IMG/VR virus record: IMGVR_UViG_3300009119_000002
Span: 1-39,304 of that record
Reading direction: 5' to 3' (one strand)
Length of the DNA stretch: 39,304 nucleotides
Source of the DNA: a virus
Part shown: in pieces, positions 20,847 to 30,386 of the stretch
Layout of the letters: the number at the start of each line of letters is the position of its first letter
Numbering within the stretch: position 1 is the first letter of the stretch
Program-made: the position numbers and the translations under genes
Notes under the pieces: model-generated
Seen by the model: only the letters and a program-made list of their open reading frames with translations
What the model was told of the DNA's origin: nothing
Databases searched by the model: none

Positions 20847-22127
20847 ATGGCTATCGGTTTTGTCGCCAACGCTGCTAACTATCTAACAGCCCCTAATTTC
20901 GGCTGGCCGGATTTAAAGCCAACGGCTGCTGATATCAACACCCAAAATCAGATTTTGCAGGCGACGCAAGGGGCGAACCTTGTCACAAAATCCGGGTTTC
21001 AGGCGTCTCAATATGCCACCCAATTAGGGAATACAATACAGGATTTGATAGCTCAGGGTTACAATGAGGCCCAAGCTACTCAAATCGCACAAAACCAGTT
21101 AGCCCAATCTCAACTTTTTGGCGGTGCTGCTGGTGGTATGGAGACAATGGGCAAGGGTACTGCCAAAGGTGTCGAAACCCTTCAAGGCGGTATTGGCGCA
21201 GGCACTGCCAACATTACAGGCGGCGTTTCGAAAGGTGTTGGTAGTGTCCGTACTGGCGCGGGTGAAGGTGTCACTAGCATACGCGGGGGAGCCGCCGAAG
21301 GGGTTGGCAGTATTCAAACCGGAGTTAATCAAGGTGTGGGACTGTTGCAACCTTACACTTCGACCGGGGCAAACGCACAGGTTCAATTGGCGGCTTTGTC
21401 TGGAGCTAACGGTAGTGCGGCTCAATCTCAGGCGATAAATGATTTAAAAAACAGCCCTAACTTTCAAGCTCTTCAAGCTCAGGCAGAGGACGCGCTTCTG
21501 CAAAATGCTTCTGCAACGGGAGGGCTTCGGGGAGGCAATACCCAGAGGGCTTTGGCGACACTAGCCCCTAGCATGCTTAATGATTTGATAAATCAGCAAG
21601 TTAGTCGATTGTCGGCATTGAGTAGCAGCGGTCAATCCGCGGCAACCCAAGCGGGACAGTTTCAAACAGCGGGTGGCGCTCAGATCGGCAACCTACAAGC
21701 AAGTTCTGGCTCACAAGCTGGGCAGATGCTAGCGGGTGCTGGTTCGCAGGCCGGGCAAATGCAAGCTCTTGGCGGGTATCAAACCGGCCAGCTGGTTGCA
21801 GGCGGTGCAGCGGAAGCTGGTCGGATGCAAAGAGAAGGCGCTGCTCAAGTCGGCCAACTTCAAGCCACTACCGGTGGAGCGCAAGGGGCGATGACTTCTG
21901 CGCTTGGTACGAATTTGTCAAATCTTCAGACAGGTAGTGCGGCTTTACGCGGGCAAACATTATCGACCGAAGGAAACCTTGCAGCAAACCTCTTTGCAAA
22001 CCAAAACGTTGGCACTCAGTCGGCTATCCCGCTAGTCACATCGGCCCTACAAACAGGGTATCAAAATTATTTGGCAAGCCCTGAAGGCCCCTACTCTTTC
22101 AAAAATCTAGTTGCAGGTAAATTTTAA
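20847..22127 (+). CDS. DNA ejection/internal virion protein with glycine repeats
   Basis: 426 residues, Gly/Ala/Gln-rich. Residues about 100-170 repeat every 10-11 residues around G-V/T-x-x-I/L-x-G-G (GVETLQGGIGAG, GVGSVRTGAGEG, GVTSIRGGAAEG, GVGSIQTGVNQG); a second series around AGQ(M/L) runs from 265 to 345. Such repeats form extended tubes or amphipathic helices in podovirus ejection proteins. Position matches the 7-20-16 segment of P22. RBS AAGGTG upstream. Released from the capsid to build the channel across the envelope. Confidence 0.65.
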   Translation: MAIGFVANAANYLTAPNFGWPDLKPTAADINTQNQILQATQGANLVTKSGFQASQYATQLGNTIQDLIAQGYNEAQATQIAQNQLAQSQLFGGAAGGMETMGKGTAKGVETLQGGIGAGTANITGGVSKGVGSVRTGAGEGVTSIRGGAAEGVGSIQTGVNQGVGLLQPYTSTGANAQVQLAALSGANGSAAQSQAINDLKNSPNFQALQAQAEDALLQNASATGGLRGGNTQRALATLAPSMLNDLINQQVSRLSALSSSGQSAATQAGQFQTAGGAQIGNLQASSGSQAGQMLAGAGSQAGQMQALGGYQTGQLVAGGAAEAGRMQREGAAQVGQLQATTGGAQGAMTSALGTNLSNLQTGSAALRGQTLSTEGNLAANLFANQNVGTQSAIPLVTSALQTGYQNYLASPEGPYSFKNLVAGKF

Positions 22128-23548
22128 TGGCCTATGACGATCAACAATATAATGATTTGACTGACCCGCAATCTTATGGTGTACCTGACTCGGGTTTGGG
22201 CGGATATGCCGCATATGACCCACAGGTTATGGAACCATCGCGGGTAAATAGTATGCCGATTGAACAACAAATCAATCAGGCTAAGAAACTCGGCGCAATG
22301 GCCTCTTTAGGTGATGATACTGGGGCCGTGGCTGCTGAACGCGTAAAAATGGGCTATCGAAACGAGATCGATGCCAACACCAGAGAGGATTATGCAAAAT
22401 CCCTGGATATTCATCGCCGCGAACGCGATTTGAACAACCTAACGAACAATACAAAGCGCACGACTGCGGATTACAACCGCATGCTTGCGGCTCATCCCGA
22501 GTTGGCCGGGGTTGTACAACAGTCATGGCAAAACCTCAAGGCCGATCAACAACACCAAGACCTAAGTACTTTGACAGGTGTTTACGGCGCTCTTGAAAGT
22601 GACCACCCGGAAATTGCCAAAACCATGCTTGAAGCTCACGGTAACTCGTTGGCTTTACGTGGTGATCAACAGGGTGCACAGCAAACGGGTATGATGATTG
22701 ATATGCTCAAAAAAGACCCATCCCGAGCATCAACGCTGGTGGGATTAAGCCTTGCATCTGCCATGGGGCCTGAACGTTTTAACCAAACGTTCGAGACGCT
22801 CATGAACGCTAAGGGCGGCGGGTCGAAACAGAAAAAAATGGATTTGGAAACCCGTAACATCGAAAGTCAAATCGCAGAGCGCGAACAGCGTTTAAAGCAA
22901 ACCGATCAAAAAGCAGCGGCTAAACTGAGCGATCTTTCGGTCGGCGCGCAAAAGCGTGTAGCGGATAATGAGACAACGGCAAGCAACGCTTTAAACAATG
23001 CCAGCAAATACGAAGAGCTCGCGACAAAGTACGAAACCGTGCAACCTCCATCAGGAATTGTGGGCAAGTCATCCGAGTATCTGAAAAAGCTAATGGGTTC
23101 GCAGGATGAAATAAGCAATCTAAGGAAAGAGGCTGATCGAATGTTAGCCAGTGGAGTTTTATCATTTATTCCTCGCGGCCCGGCATCCGACAAGGATATT
23201 GCTTTTGCATCAAAGCCTTTCCCTGAGAATACGGACAATCCAAAAGCTATGGCTCAATGGTTACGAGGTATGGCTAAAATATCCAAATACGAAGCTGATT
23301 ATAATACCGCCAAAGTAGATTGGGAAAGCCAAAATAGTCACATGGGCTCACTAAAGACCAATCAAACTATAAATGGCGTTGAAGTGCCAAAAGGCACGAC
23401 TTTTGCAACGTACATGAAAAAGTATTTTAATCAACAACCTGCGCAACAGGGCGAATCGTCTCAGCCCACAGGTAGTGCTGTCCCGGCAGCTCCATCTTCT
23501 CCAACACCAGCAGCAGCCCAGCCGCTCTACATGAAATATGCAGGTTAA
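22127..23548 (+). CDS. Internal virion/ejection protein, gp20-position
   Basis: 473 residues (P22 gp20: 471, agreement in size only). Charged, helical, with long coiled coils (MDLETRNIESQIAEREQRLKQTDQKAAAKL, about 228-260) and a Pro/Ala-rich C-terminus. No enzyme motif. Starts on the last base of the upstream stop (TAATG), ends 1 base before the next start. Confidence 0.6.
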   Translation: MAYDDQQYNDLTDPQSYGVPDSGLGGYAAYDPQVMEPSRVNSMPIEQQINQAKKLGAMASLGDDTGAVAAERVKMGYRNEIDANTREDYAKSLDIHRRERDLNNLTNNTKRTTADYNRMLAAHPELAGVVQQSWQNLKADQQHQDLSTLTGVYGALESDHPEIAKTMLEAHGNSLALRGDQQGAQQTGMMIDMLKKDPSRASTLVGLSLASAMGPERFNQTFETLMNAKGGGSKQKKMDLETRNIESQIAEREQRLKQTDQKAAAKLSDLSVGAQKRVADNETTASNALNNASKYEELATKYETVQPPSGIVGKSSEYLKKLMGSQDEISNLRKEADRMLASGVLSFIPRGPASDKDIAFASKPFPENTDNPKAMAQWLRGMAKISKYEADYNTAKVDWESQNSHMGSLKTNQTINGVEVPKGTTFATYMKKYFNQQPAQQGESSQPTGSAVPAAPSSPTPAAAQPLYMKYAG

Positions 23549-23549
23549 T

Positions 23550-25907
23550 ATGGACAACCAATCAATCCAAAATATTTACGATGCGTATGTTGGTGGAAAA
23601 ATGTCGCCCGAAGAACGTGCGGCATATGAAACAGATGTGCGCGCCGGGAAGATTCAAACCCCTAAGGATTTGAATCAACAAACAACCTCAGAGCCGCTCG
23701 AATTGCCGAAAGGCGTGATCGACGCTTACAACTCGGGCAAGATGGACGAAGCGGCAAAGTTGCAGCTTGAACAAGACGCGGCGGCGGGCAAAATCAAGCT
23801 AACCAAAGATTTGCAGCTCAAGGGTACGCAACCAGCAGATACCGGATTGATTGCTGGCTTGAAAGAGGCTTTCACCGGCGAACAGCGCGCAACTCCAACG
23901 ACTCAAGCTCTACCTGATTGGGGCAACATGCCCGAGTTTTCAGACCCAAGCATGGCCGGGTTGAAAGCTGAGCTCGGCAAGGCTTTTTCGAGTCCGGAAG
24001 AAGCGGCCAAGATCATCAAGGTAAACTATCCAAATGTGGGCATAGGCAAGGATGAAAAAGGCAACATCATCTTGAGATCTAGTCTTGATGGTCAATCGTA
24101 TGCGATTAAGCCAGGGTTTCAAACGTCGGACATAATTCCGACTGTTGCCAAGACCCTGGCATTTTTGCCAGCCGGTAGAGTCACCGGCGTGCTGAAAGGC
24201 ATCGCTGCCGGAGCAGGTACTCAAGCGGCCATTGAAGCAGGTCAAGCGGCAATTGGTGGACAGATCGACCCCGGGCAAATCGCACTCGCCGGAGCAGTCG
24301 GCGGCGTGGCCCCAGCTCTGGGCAAGGGCAACGCGCTGATTAAAGAGGCGATGGCGCAACCTTCGGCAGCTCAGCCGATTGTTCAACAAGCTCCTCAAAT
24401 CCCGCTACAGCAACTCGCCGAAACGACTAAAAAGGCTGCTGAAGGCGGTATCGGCTCGTCCAACGCTTTGACGACGCTTGCCAGTCAAGCCGCGCCGAAC
24501 CCTGAGATTGTTTCGAGCGCCGAACGATTGGGGATAAGTCAATATTTGCAACCCGATCATGTGACAACCAATCAGGTTTATCGTGAGTTGGCTCAGGGAC
24601 TCAAATCGACCATGGGCAGCGAGACTCACAAAGCGGAGATCGAAGGGCTTCAAAAAGTCGGCGAGCGGGCAAACTCTTTGGTCGATGAATTGGGAGGTAC
24701 AACCGATCTGAGCCAACTTTCGCACGATGTAAGGGTCCGAATGGGCACATTGCACGATGAGGCTAAGGCCAAAGCTGGAGACCTTTACAATAAGGTCGCA
24801 GCGGCCATTCCAAAATCGACACCGGTCGAAGCCCCTAATACCCTCGCACTGCTTAAGGAAATGCAGAACAACGGCCTGAACCTTAGTGCCGGTGAACGCG
24901 GGCTTTTGAAAAGGCTGAGTGATACGCAGAACCCGCCAACATATGCTTACCTCGATCAACAGCGCAAGCTTATCGGCAAGGGTATGAGCGGACTTCAAAA
25001 CGGCCCATATGGCACGACCGAAAGCGGCGCGGCCAAGCGGCTTTATGCGCGCCTTGCAGATGATCAAGTGGCAATTGCCGATTTACACAATGTGGGCTTA
25101 GACTATGATAATGCTCAATGGTATACCCAAATATATAAAGGTTTCCAAGACGATACCCAAGCAATCTTTGGTAAAAACGTTGACAAGTCTTTGGTGCAAC
25201 CATTGATGAGCGGAATGGCTGGCTTGAGCAAGGGCGATACTGCCGGATTTGCCAAACTGGTTGCTGCTGTGCCACCCGAAATGCGCAAGCAAGTTGTGAC
25301 CAGCGGCTTAAGCGCGGCATTCGGCAAGCAGTTACAGCAGGGCTCTTTGAATTTTAATACGTTCGCAAACTGGTATGAAGGGGTCATGAAAAACTCTCAG
25401 GCCAAAGGTGCGCTGTTTGCAAATCTCGACCCGGCTGCGCGGCAAAGCCTGCAAGACCTTTACAATGTTTCAAACGGCATTCGGCTTGCGACCAAAAACT
25501 ACGTGACTACAGGCAAAATCCAAGAGGTTCAGAGGATTTTCGGCGATGCTGACAGCGCGATGAGCCGTATTTACAAGGCTGCCAAGGTCCTGATACCGAC
25601 TGAAGCGGCCGGTTCGGCAATGGGTATGCCTGGCTTTGCAACCGCGGTTAACGTTGGTCGAGCAATCGGGGCAGGCGGTAAAGGCGATGCAATGCGCGCC
25701 GCTGACGCTTTGATCGGGTCACCTGAGTTTACCCTGGCAATTATTCGCAATCAGCAAAACCCAGGTCAAGCGGTCAACATATTGGCGAGGTCAGAAAAGT
25801 TTCGAAACATGTGGAATGTGATAAAATCCGACCGTCCGGCAACAACTCCTCAAATGTGGGCTACCTCACTACTTCAGGGCACAATTAATCAGCAAGGGTC
25901 ACGATAA
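23550..25907 (+). CDS. Large ejection protein, gp16-position
   Basis: 785 residues. The first 90 residues hold two copies of a ~33-residue unit: AYVGGKMSPEERAAYETD..AGKIQTPKDL and AYNSGKMDEAAKLQLEQD..AGKIKLTKDL. A hydrophobic Gly/Ala stretch (about 200-255) could enter membranes; a long helical region follows. No lysozyme or transglycosylase active-site motif is visible. Two dispersed words lie inside (24034, 25090) and one near the end (25854). Start ATG 23550 sits 1 base after the upstream stop. Confidence 0.65.
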   Translation: MDNQSIQNIYDAYVGGKMSPEERAAYETDVRAGKIQTPKDLNQQTTSEPLELPKGVIDAYNSGKMDEAAKLQLEQDAAAGKIKLTKDLQLKGTQPADTGLIAGLKEAFTGEQRATPTTQALPDWGNMPEFSDPSMAGLKAELGKAFSSPEEAAKIIKVNYPNVGIGKDEKGNIILRSSLDGQSYAIKPGFQTSDIIPTVAKTLAFLPAGRVTGVLKGIAAGAGTQAAIEAGQAAIGGQIDPGQIALAGAVGGVAPALGKGNALIKEAMAQPSAAQPIVQQAPQIPLQQLAETTKKAAEGGIGSSNALTTLASQAAPNPEIVSSAERLGISQYLQPDHVTTNQVYRELAQGLKSTMGSETHKAEIEGLQKVGERANSLVDELGGTTDLSQLSHDVRVRMGTLHDEAKAKAGDLYNKVAAAIPKSTPVEAPNTLALLKEMQNNGLNLSAGERGLLKRLSDTQNPPTYAYLDQQRKLIGKGMSGLQNGPYGTTESGAAKRLYARLADDQVAIADLHNVGLDYDNAQWYTQIYKGFQDDTQAIFGKNVDKSLVQPLMSGMAGLSKGDTAGFAKLVAAVPPEMRKQVVTSGLSAAFGKQLQQGSLNFNTFANWYEGVMKNSQAKGALFANLDPAARQSLQDLYNVSNGIRLATKNYVTTGKIQEVQRIFGDADSAMSRIYKAAKVLIPTEAAGSAMGMPGFATAVNVGRAIGAGGKGDAMRAADALIGSPEFTLAIIRNQQNPGQAVNILARSEKFRNMWNVIKSDRPATTPQMWATSLLQGTINQQGSR

Positions 25908-26584
25908 TGACAGTCAAATATCAAATCAATACAACTCCGTCGGTGACGATTGGTTCACATACGCTTTATCAGATTGAATGTGTAACGCCTTTCGGTTCAA
26001 TCACAACCGGTGATAAGGGCTGTTACCTTGAAACGACCGATCAATTATCATTGGTCGGTAACTGCTGGGCAGACACAACTAGCTATATCATGGGCGAAAG
26101 CTTGATTACCGGTACAGCTAGCTTGATCGGCTCGACGGTCATGGATTCGGTAGCAATTTCAGGCAATGCGACAGTGATCAATAGCGTGATTGCTGGAAGT
26201 GCTGTAGTCAAGGGTGCTTCAACTCTTTCCGGCTGTCGTGTTTGGGGCAACGCTTCTATCAATATGGATACCGCTGTTGAAACAATTATCGGCGCTGCAA
26301 TCTACGATCATGCGGTCATTGAAAACGCTCCAACAATCAATTCCGCCGAAATCTACGAGCATGCTAAGGTGTACGGTGAAGCAACCGTAGGTGACGGCAC
26401 CAAATGGATTCCAAAAATACATGAAAATTCAGAGGTTTACGGAACTGCGGTAGTCAAAGGTAAGTCCGAAACCAAGGGTTATTCAAAGGTTCATGGCACA
26501 GCGATCTTAGACGGTAATTTTATCGCCAAAGGGAATGATGACATTTCTGGAGAGGTAAGTCTTTCGACGCCTGAAAACGTTTAG
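25907..26584 (+). CDS. Left-handed beta-helix repeat protein
   Basis: 225 residues. From about residue 60 on, hexapeptide-like repeats, V-x-G-x-A-x-V/I (ISGNATVINSVIAGSAVVKGAST, IYEHAKVYGEATVGDG, VYGTAVVKGKSETKGYSKVHGTAILDGNFIAKG), typical of left-handed parallel beta-helices. In acyltransferases such repeats bind substrate; in phages they can form trimeric spikes or needle shafts. The N-terminal 55 residues (TLYQIECVTPFG..TGDKGCYLE) could attach it to the virion. As the last late gene it is a tail-tip or spike candidate. Start overlaps the upstream stop. Confidence 0.65.
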   Translation: MTVKYQINTTPSVTIGSHTLYQIECVTPFGSITTGDKGCYLETTDQLSLVGNCWADTTSYIMGESLITGTASLIGSTVMDSVAISGNATVINSVIAGSAVVKGASTLSGCRVWGNASINMDTAVETIIGAAIYDHAVIENAPTINSAEIYEHAKVYGEATVGDGTKWIPKIHENSEVYGTAVVKGKSETKGYSKVHGTAILDGNFIAKGNDDISGEVSLSTPENV

Positions 26585-26642
26585 GGACGTGCCAACCAAA
26601 CCCGATAAACCGCCTGATTACGGGTGGCGGGAAAATAGGATT

Positions 26643-26663
26643 GGGGCCTTCGCGGCCCCTTTT
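26643..26663 (+). terminator. Rho-independent terminator at the convergence point
   Basis: GGGGCC (26643-26648), TTCGC loop, GGCCCC (26654-26659), then TTTT. Ends the rightward late operon 3 bases before the stop of the leftward gene at 26666. The opposite strand lacks a U-run, so leftward termination here is not supported. Confidence 0.85.
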
Positions 26664-26665
26664 CG

Positions 26666-27403
26666 TTATTCGAACGAGGCTTTTTGATGGCCGAAGGCTT
26701 CAATAATCTTCGGCGTCAATGCAAGCATGCCTTCATTCGTGATCAATAAGCCATGGTGCGTTCCGAGACCTTTGAGATTGATATTGTTTGAAAAGTAGTT
26801 CAGCCCACATGCTTCGTATTGCTGATACGGCATATTGTCGCGTCCCGATCTATAAATATAGCCTTCAGCGCGCAGCCAGCTAAAAACCTGCTTGCGGGTG
26901 GCAACGAAATTGTGCTCATTTCGTATCGCCTTAATCCATTTCATGACCGACCGCTTGCCAGACGTTTCACAAAATTGATCATAAACTTCGGCTTTGGGGT
27001 GATCAACTTCTAGTTGCTTCAAGGCCTCTTCTTTGGCCGCAACCTCAGAGGTCAAAGCTTGGAGAGCTTCAAGGTAGGTTTGCGGCAGGCGTGGGGCTAA
27101 AGATGATTCGAGTTCAACCATTCGATCATAGACTGCGGCTTGAACCTTGAAAGATTCGCTCATGACCATGAGATGCGCCTCGCGCTTTGGTAGGTTGTAA
27201 CAAGGTAACTCTTTGTTTTGACTAGACAAATAGGAGCCCAGAAATTTTTGCGCTCCTTCTTCACCCAATACAACCAACACTTTAGCCATAAATGACGTGT
27301 GTCTTAATTCAGCAGCGCCTTCTTCGCGCAGTTCGTTGATGAGTTTGACAAGCTCAAGGCTTGTCATGGTTACTTCTTTATTCATGTGGGTTAACATATT
27401 CAT
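26666..27403 (-). CDS. Antirepressor-type protein, Rha N-terminus plus KilAC/ANT C-terminus
   Basis: 245 residues from 27403 (GAGG nine bases upstream); a longer frame to 27484 would run into the polymerase gene. Residues about 13-90 resemble the Rha regulatory domain (LVKLINELREEGAAELRHTSFMAKVLVVLG ... YNLPKREAHLMVMSESFKVQAAVYDRMVELE), then a coiled linker (AAKEEALKQLEVDHPKAEVYDQFC), then a KilAC-type DNA-binding domain (MKWIKAI, RKQVFSWLRAEGYIYR, PYQQYEACGLNYF). Such proteins regulate phage development. As the only sizeable DNA-binding regulator in the window it is a candidate reader of the dispersed word. Confidence 0.8.
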   Translation of the reverse strand: MNMLTHMNKEVTMTSLELVKLINELREEGAAELRHTSFMAKVLVVLGEEGAQKFLGSYLSSQNKELPCYNLPKREAHLMVMSESFKVQAAVYDRMVELESSLAPRLPQTYLEALQALTSEVAAKEEALKQLEVDHPKAEVYDQFCETSGKRSVMKWIKAIRNEHNFVATRKQVFSWLRAEGYIYRSGRDNMPYQQYEACGLNYFSNNINLKGLGTHHGLLITNEGMLALTPKIIEAFGHQKASFE

Positions 27404-27404
27404 T

Positions 27405-29336
27405 TTAATCATCCTCTTCAGTTTTAAACAATTTAACTCTTCTGGTAGGTTTATTGACACCAATATGTATGAGCATCTGCCCACATGTATCTATATACCA
27501 ATCGTAATTCAAATCATCTGGCAATTCGTCTGTAAGCTGCATCATCGGTACAGCACCATCACTTTCACAGACTTTATTCTCATTTGAACAATATGATATA
27601 TATCCTTTTTCGTGTTTACCATAATACCATCTCACAGATTTACCGATGTATCTACCTCTATATTGTCCGCCACCTTTTACGTTTTTGACGGCAATAAATT
27701 TCTTAACGTCCTTGCATTCATATATAAATTCCCTTATTGGTTTTCCGGACTTTAAAAACTCCATTACAGCCTCTATGCAAACCGTCGTTTTAGGGTTTTT
27801 GTGAAATCTGAATATAGCTGCCTTTTTATCGTTCCAAGGGTTTGCAAAAGCACCTTTTCCTTTGATTTTTCCATCTGGCTTGATGGCGATGTAATTATTG
27901 ACATCTTTCAAATGTATTGATTTGTATTGGGTTTCTTCCATCTCAAAAGCCCATTCGGCTTCAAAATCCTTGATGATTTGCAGCACTTCAGCGCGCCGAA
28001 CCTCTTGATACTTGACAACAAGGCCATCCGTGTTTGCGCTAATCACCTGGACGCCGACGCTTTCGAAACGCTCGATGAGCATCATCAAATAAAGCTGCCC
28101 GCTAAGAGTTACTGCGATCAGTACTTCAGGGTCGTATAACATGCTCCATTTCGAACCGGTTTTTCCAAAAGACCCGTTAATAACAATCTTCAATCCGTCG
28201 GCAGTTTCGACAAACATCATATTGATAGTGCCGTCTTCCGAGTAACTCTGTTCTTTAGCGTCTAATCGTTCGTCTACGATTGCCTCATAGGCTTCCAAAA
28301 ACTCGTCAGCCGGGATATGTTTGGGGTGTAATCTGTGATTAATTATGATGCGCGGATAGAAACTCGCAACGTCAAAATCGCTTAAGCAAATTCCCTCCCG
28401 AGCATAATGTGAAATAGTTTTCTCGCTTGAATGGATACCGCCACGACCAAGCTTATAAACCGCTCGACCGATCTGCACTTTTAGGGTTTTGCCGTCTGCG
28501 GTGTGCGGCTTGAGTTTAAATTCTTCGTCAATTGAGTACCGCGTAGCCTTGATATGATCAAAGAAGGAGTTTACTGCCGGGGTTTGAAAGTGTATTTTAT
28601 GATAAGGCACATGGTAAAAGCTTTCGCCTGGCCTCATCTTTGGCTTTACCAGTTTCTTACCCGTGCGCCTTTCGACCTCAGCGACCAGAACCTTTTCTGC
28701 GATTTGGGCATCGCTCGAAGACATCAAATTGATACCGTAGCGCGCAGACATACGCTCGCGCATCGCCAATTGGCCGCTCAACTCTTTGTATACCAACTCA
28801 GTCAATTCCAGGTCATTGTAGCAATACGGCTTAAGCTGCTGGGCCTGATCGCGAGTTAGAATTGTTCCTGGTTCGATAGGTAAGTCTTGCATTTTTCGAG
28901 CGTGTAACCTCCCACCATAAAGCTTAAGCGACCCCATCAAAGGACAGACGTTCATCACATCAATGTGGGCTAGGTGCTTCGGGATATCGAACCCGTATTT
29001 TTTACCTGCAATCCAAGGCATCAAACGGTTGTCGATAATGTCCTGGCCCATCATGTGTAGTTGTTCACACGACGCGCCACGAAGAGCATAATAGATCGAA
29101 GGAAGGTCATAACCATTTGAATTAAATCCGATTATCTTAAATCGGTTCAACATCCAGTTAAGTTTTTGAGTATGCAAAACCGGGCAATCCGCAGATATTT
29201 CAAACAGTACAATTTCAGCTTCGCCGACCCTCTTAAACAGCACCATCCAAAAATTCGGATAGCATTCAACGTCAAAAACAAATTCGGTTCCAATTGGAAT
29301 ATTTTGTAATTCAGCATCGGTTAATACATGTATCAA
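27405..29336 (-). CDS. Family B DNA polymerase
   Basis: 643 residues. Exonuclease motifs: FVFDVECYPN (Exo I), IIGFNSNGYDLPSIYYA (Exo II), YCYNDLELTELVY (Exo III). Polymerase motifs: DFDVASFYPRIIINH (A), IVINGSFGKTGSK (B), ISANTDGLVVKY (C; Asn replaces the first Asp of D-T-D). No TPR-1-type insertion as in protein-primed enzymes is obvious. The start codon is TTG 29336: AAGGAG sits eight bases before it, and the nearby ATG is out of frame. It replicates the phage with the PrimPol-helicase and possible clamp nearby. Its stop lies 1 base before the antirepressor start. Confidence 0.92.
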   Translation of the reverse strand: MIHVLTDAELQNIPIGTEFVFDVECYPNFWMVLFKRVGEAEIVLFEISADCPVLHTQKLNWMLNRFKIIGFNSNGYDLPSIYYALRGASCEQLHMMGQDIIDNRLMPWIAGKKYGFDIPKHLAHIDVMNVCPLMGSLKLYGGRLHARKMQDLPIEPGTILTRDQAQQLKPYCYNDLELTELVYKELSGQLAMRERMSARYGINLMSSSDAQIAEKVLVAEVERRTGKKLVKPKMRPGESFYHVPYHKIHFQTPAVNSFFDHIKATRYSIDEEFKLKPHTADGKTLKVQIGRAVYKLGRGGIHSSEKTISHYAREGICLSDFDVASFYPRIIINHRLHPKHIPADEFLEAYEAIVDERLDAKEQSYSEDGTINMMFVETADGLKIVINGSFGKTGSKWSMLYDPEVLIAVTLSGQLYLMMLIERFESVGVQVISANTDGLVVKYQEVRRAEVLQIIKDFEAEWAFEMEETQYKSIHLKDVNNYIAIKPDGKIKGKGAFANPWNDKKAAIFRFHKNPKTTVCIEAVMEFLKSGKPIREFIYECKDVKKFIAVKNVKGGGQYRGRYIGKSVRWYYGKHEKGYISYCSNENKVCESDGAVPMMQLTDELPDDLNYDWYIDTCGQMLIHIGVNKPTRRVKLFKTEEDD

Positions 29337-29362
29337 AATGGTATCTCCTTATCAATATCGTA

Positions 29363-30325
29363 TTATTCGCTTTTAGGTGAGCATGCCATTAAAACCCCGC
29401 GAAACTTATCGCCAAATATTAACAGCTTTAGATTTTCAGAGTCGTATCGCCATTTGAATTTCAAAGTCGATAAACTGTGCAGCATTTTAACATCAAAAAT
29501 CGCTTGTAAACCTGTGTCGTGCACAACTGTTTTGCATTTAGCATCGTCATCATACCCGGACAGCATTCTATCACCATTGATATGCACAAAACCGGCTTTG
29601 CAAAAAGGTTTGATTGCTCCGACAGCCTTCCAAAAATCAAAATCAAATTCTTGTAATGGTTGTTCAAAATCACTTTTAAACGGTTCATCAAGATCAAATC
29701 CGAATCGATTAAGCTTTATCACTATATTCGCATGATTTTCACCATCAAAAGTAGTTATCTTAAGATATTGATTATTCAATCCGATAGATTCAAAACCGTT
29801 TTTGCGTTTAGATATGCACGCTGCAACATAATAAGGTATCGAAAACTCAAACGGAAACCCCATTCCATTCCAAAATTCAAGTATCAGATTATCGCTCATC
29901 CCTACCGTCGAGTTTGATCTAATAAAAACTTCCGAATATGTTTTGTCCGTCTTATATGGTAATAATGCATTTTGTAAAGAAAATCTGAATGAGTTATCAG
30001 GTAGATTAAACATCTGGATATCTTGTGCCAGAAACTCATCCCAATGATTTGCCTGTGCGTCGGCATATGTCGGAATGTTTACTGTGTGATCTCCTTCCCA
30101 AGCAAAGCTGGCGTGGTCATTTTTAAATGTGACTGTTTGTAAATCCCTGTCACCAGCACCCTTTATCATATTTAACACGTCCACTGATAAAAATACACAA
30201 CTGTCAACATTTAAATTTAGATACTCATCATACATCACGCGATCATCGGCCACGATCACACGGTTATTAGTCAGCAGACACAGATTGTAATCAAGTTCCG
30301 TCGGGTGTAATTTGTTATTATTCAT
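29363..30325 (-). CDS. Possible sliding clamp (processivity factor)
   Basis: 320 residues, strand-rich, acidic, no catalytic motif. Internal blocks such as LSTLKFKWRYDSENLKLLIFGDKFRGVLMACSP at the C-terminus resemble the last strands of beta/PCNA-type clamps (…L.L......GVLMP…), and the layout of alternating strands and short helices fits. It lies directly upstream of the polymerase in the same operon, 26 bases apart. The clamp reading is inference from layout; otherwise unknown. Confidence 0.45.
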   Translation of the reverse strand: MNNNKLHPTELDYNLCLLTNNRVIVADDRVMYDEYLNLNVDSCVFLSVDVLNMIKGAGDRDLQTVTFKNDHASFAWEGDHTVNIPTYADAQANHWDEFLAQDIQMFNLPDNSFRFSLQNALLPYKTDKTYSEVFIRSNSTVGMSDNLILEFWNGMGFPFEFSIPYYVAACISKRKNGFESIGLNNQYLKITTFDGENHANIVIKLNRFGFDLDEPFKSDFEQPLQEFDFDFWKAVGAIKPFCKAGFVHINGDRMLSGYDDDAKCKTVVHDTGLQAIFDVKMLHSLSTLKFKWRYDSENLKLLIFGDKFRGVLMACSPKSE

Positions 30326-30386
30326 AATCTTAATCCAGTTAAATGAGACATGCCCACAGTATCATAGTCATGTCTCATTGTCAATC

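Noticed and set aside
24405-25067. 220-codon open frame on the minus strand inside the large ejection protein
   Set aside because: No motif, no ribosome site and Cys/Arg-rich translation typical of antisense of a real gene.
13102-26584. Diversity-generating retroelement acting on tail genes
   Set aside because: No reverse transcriptase, no template/variable repeat pair seen.
27405-29336. Protein-primed polymerase with terminal protein and inverted terminal repeats
   Set aside because: The polymerase lacks an evident TPR-1 insertion, a primase-helicase is present, and the end repeats are short iterons rather than long perfect inverted terminal repeats.
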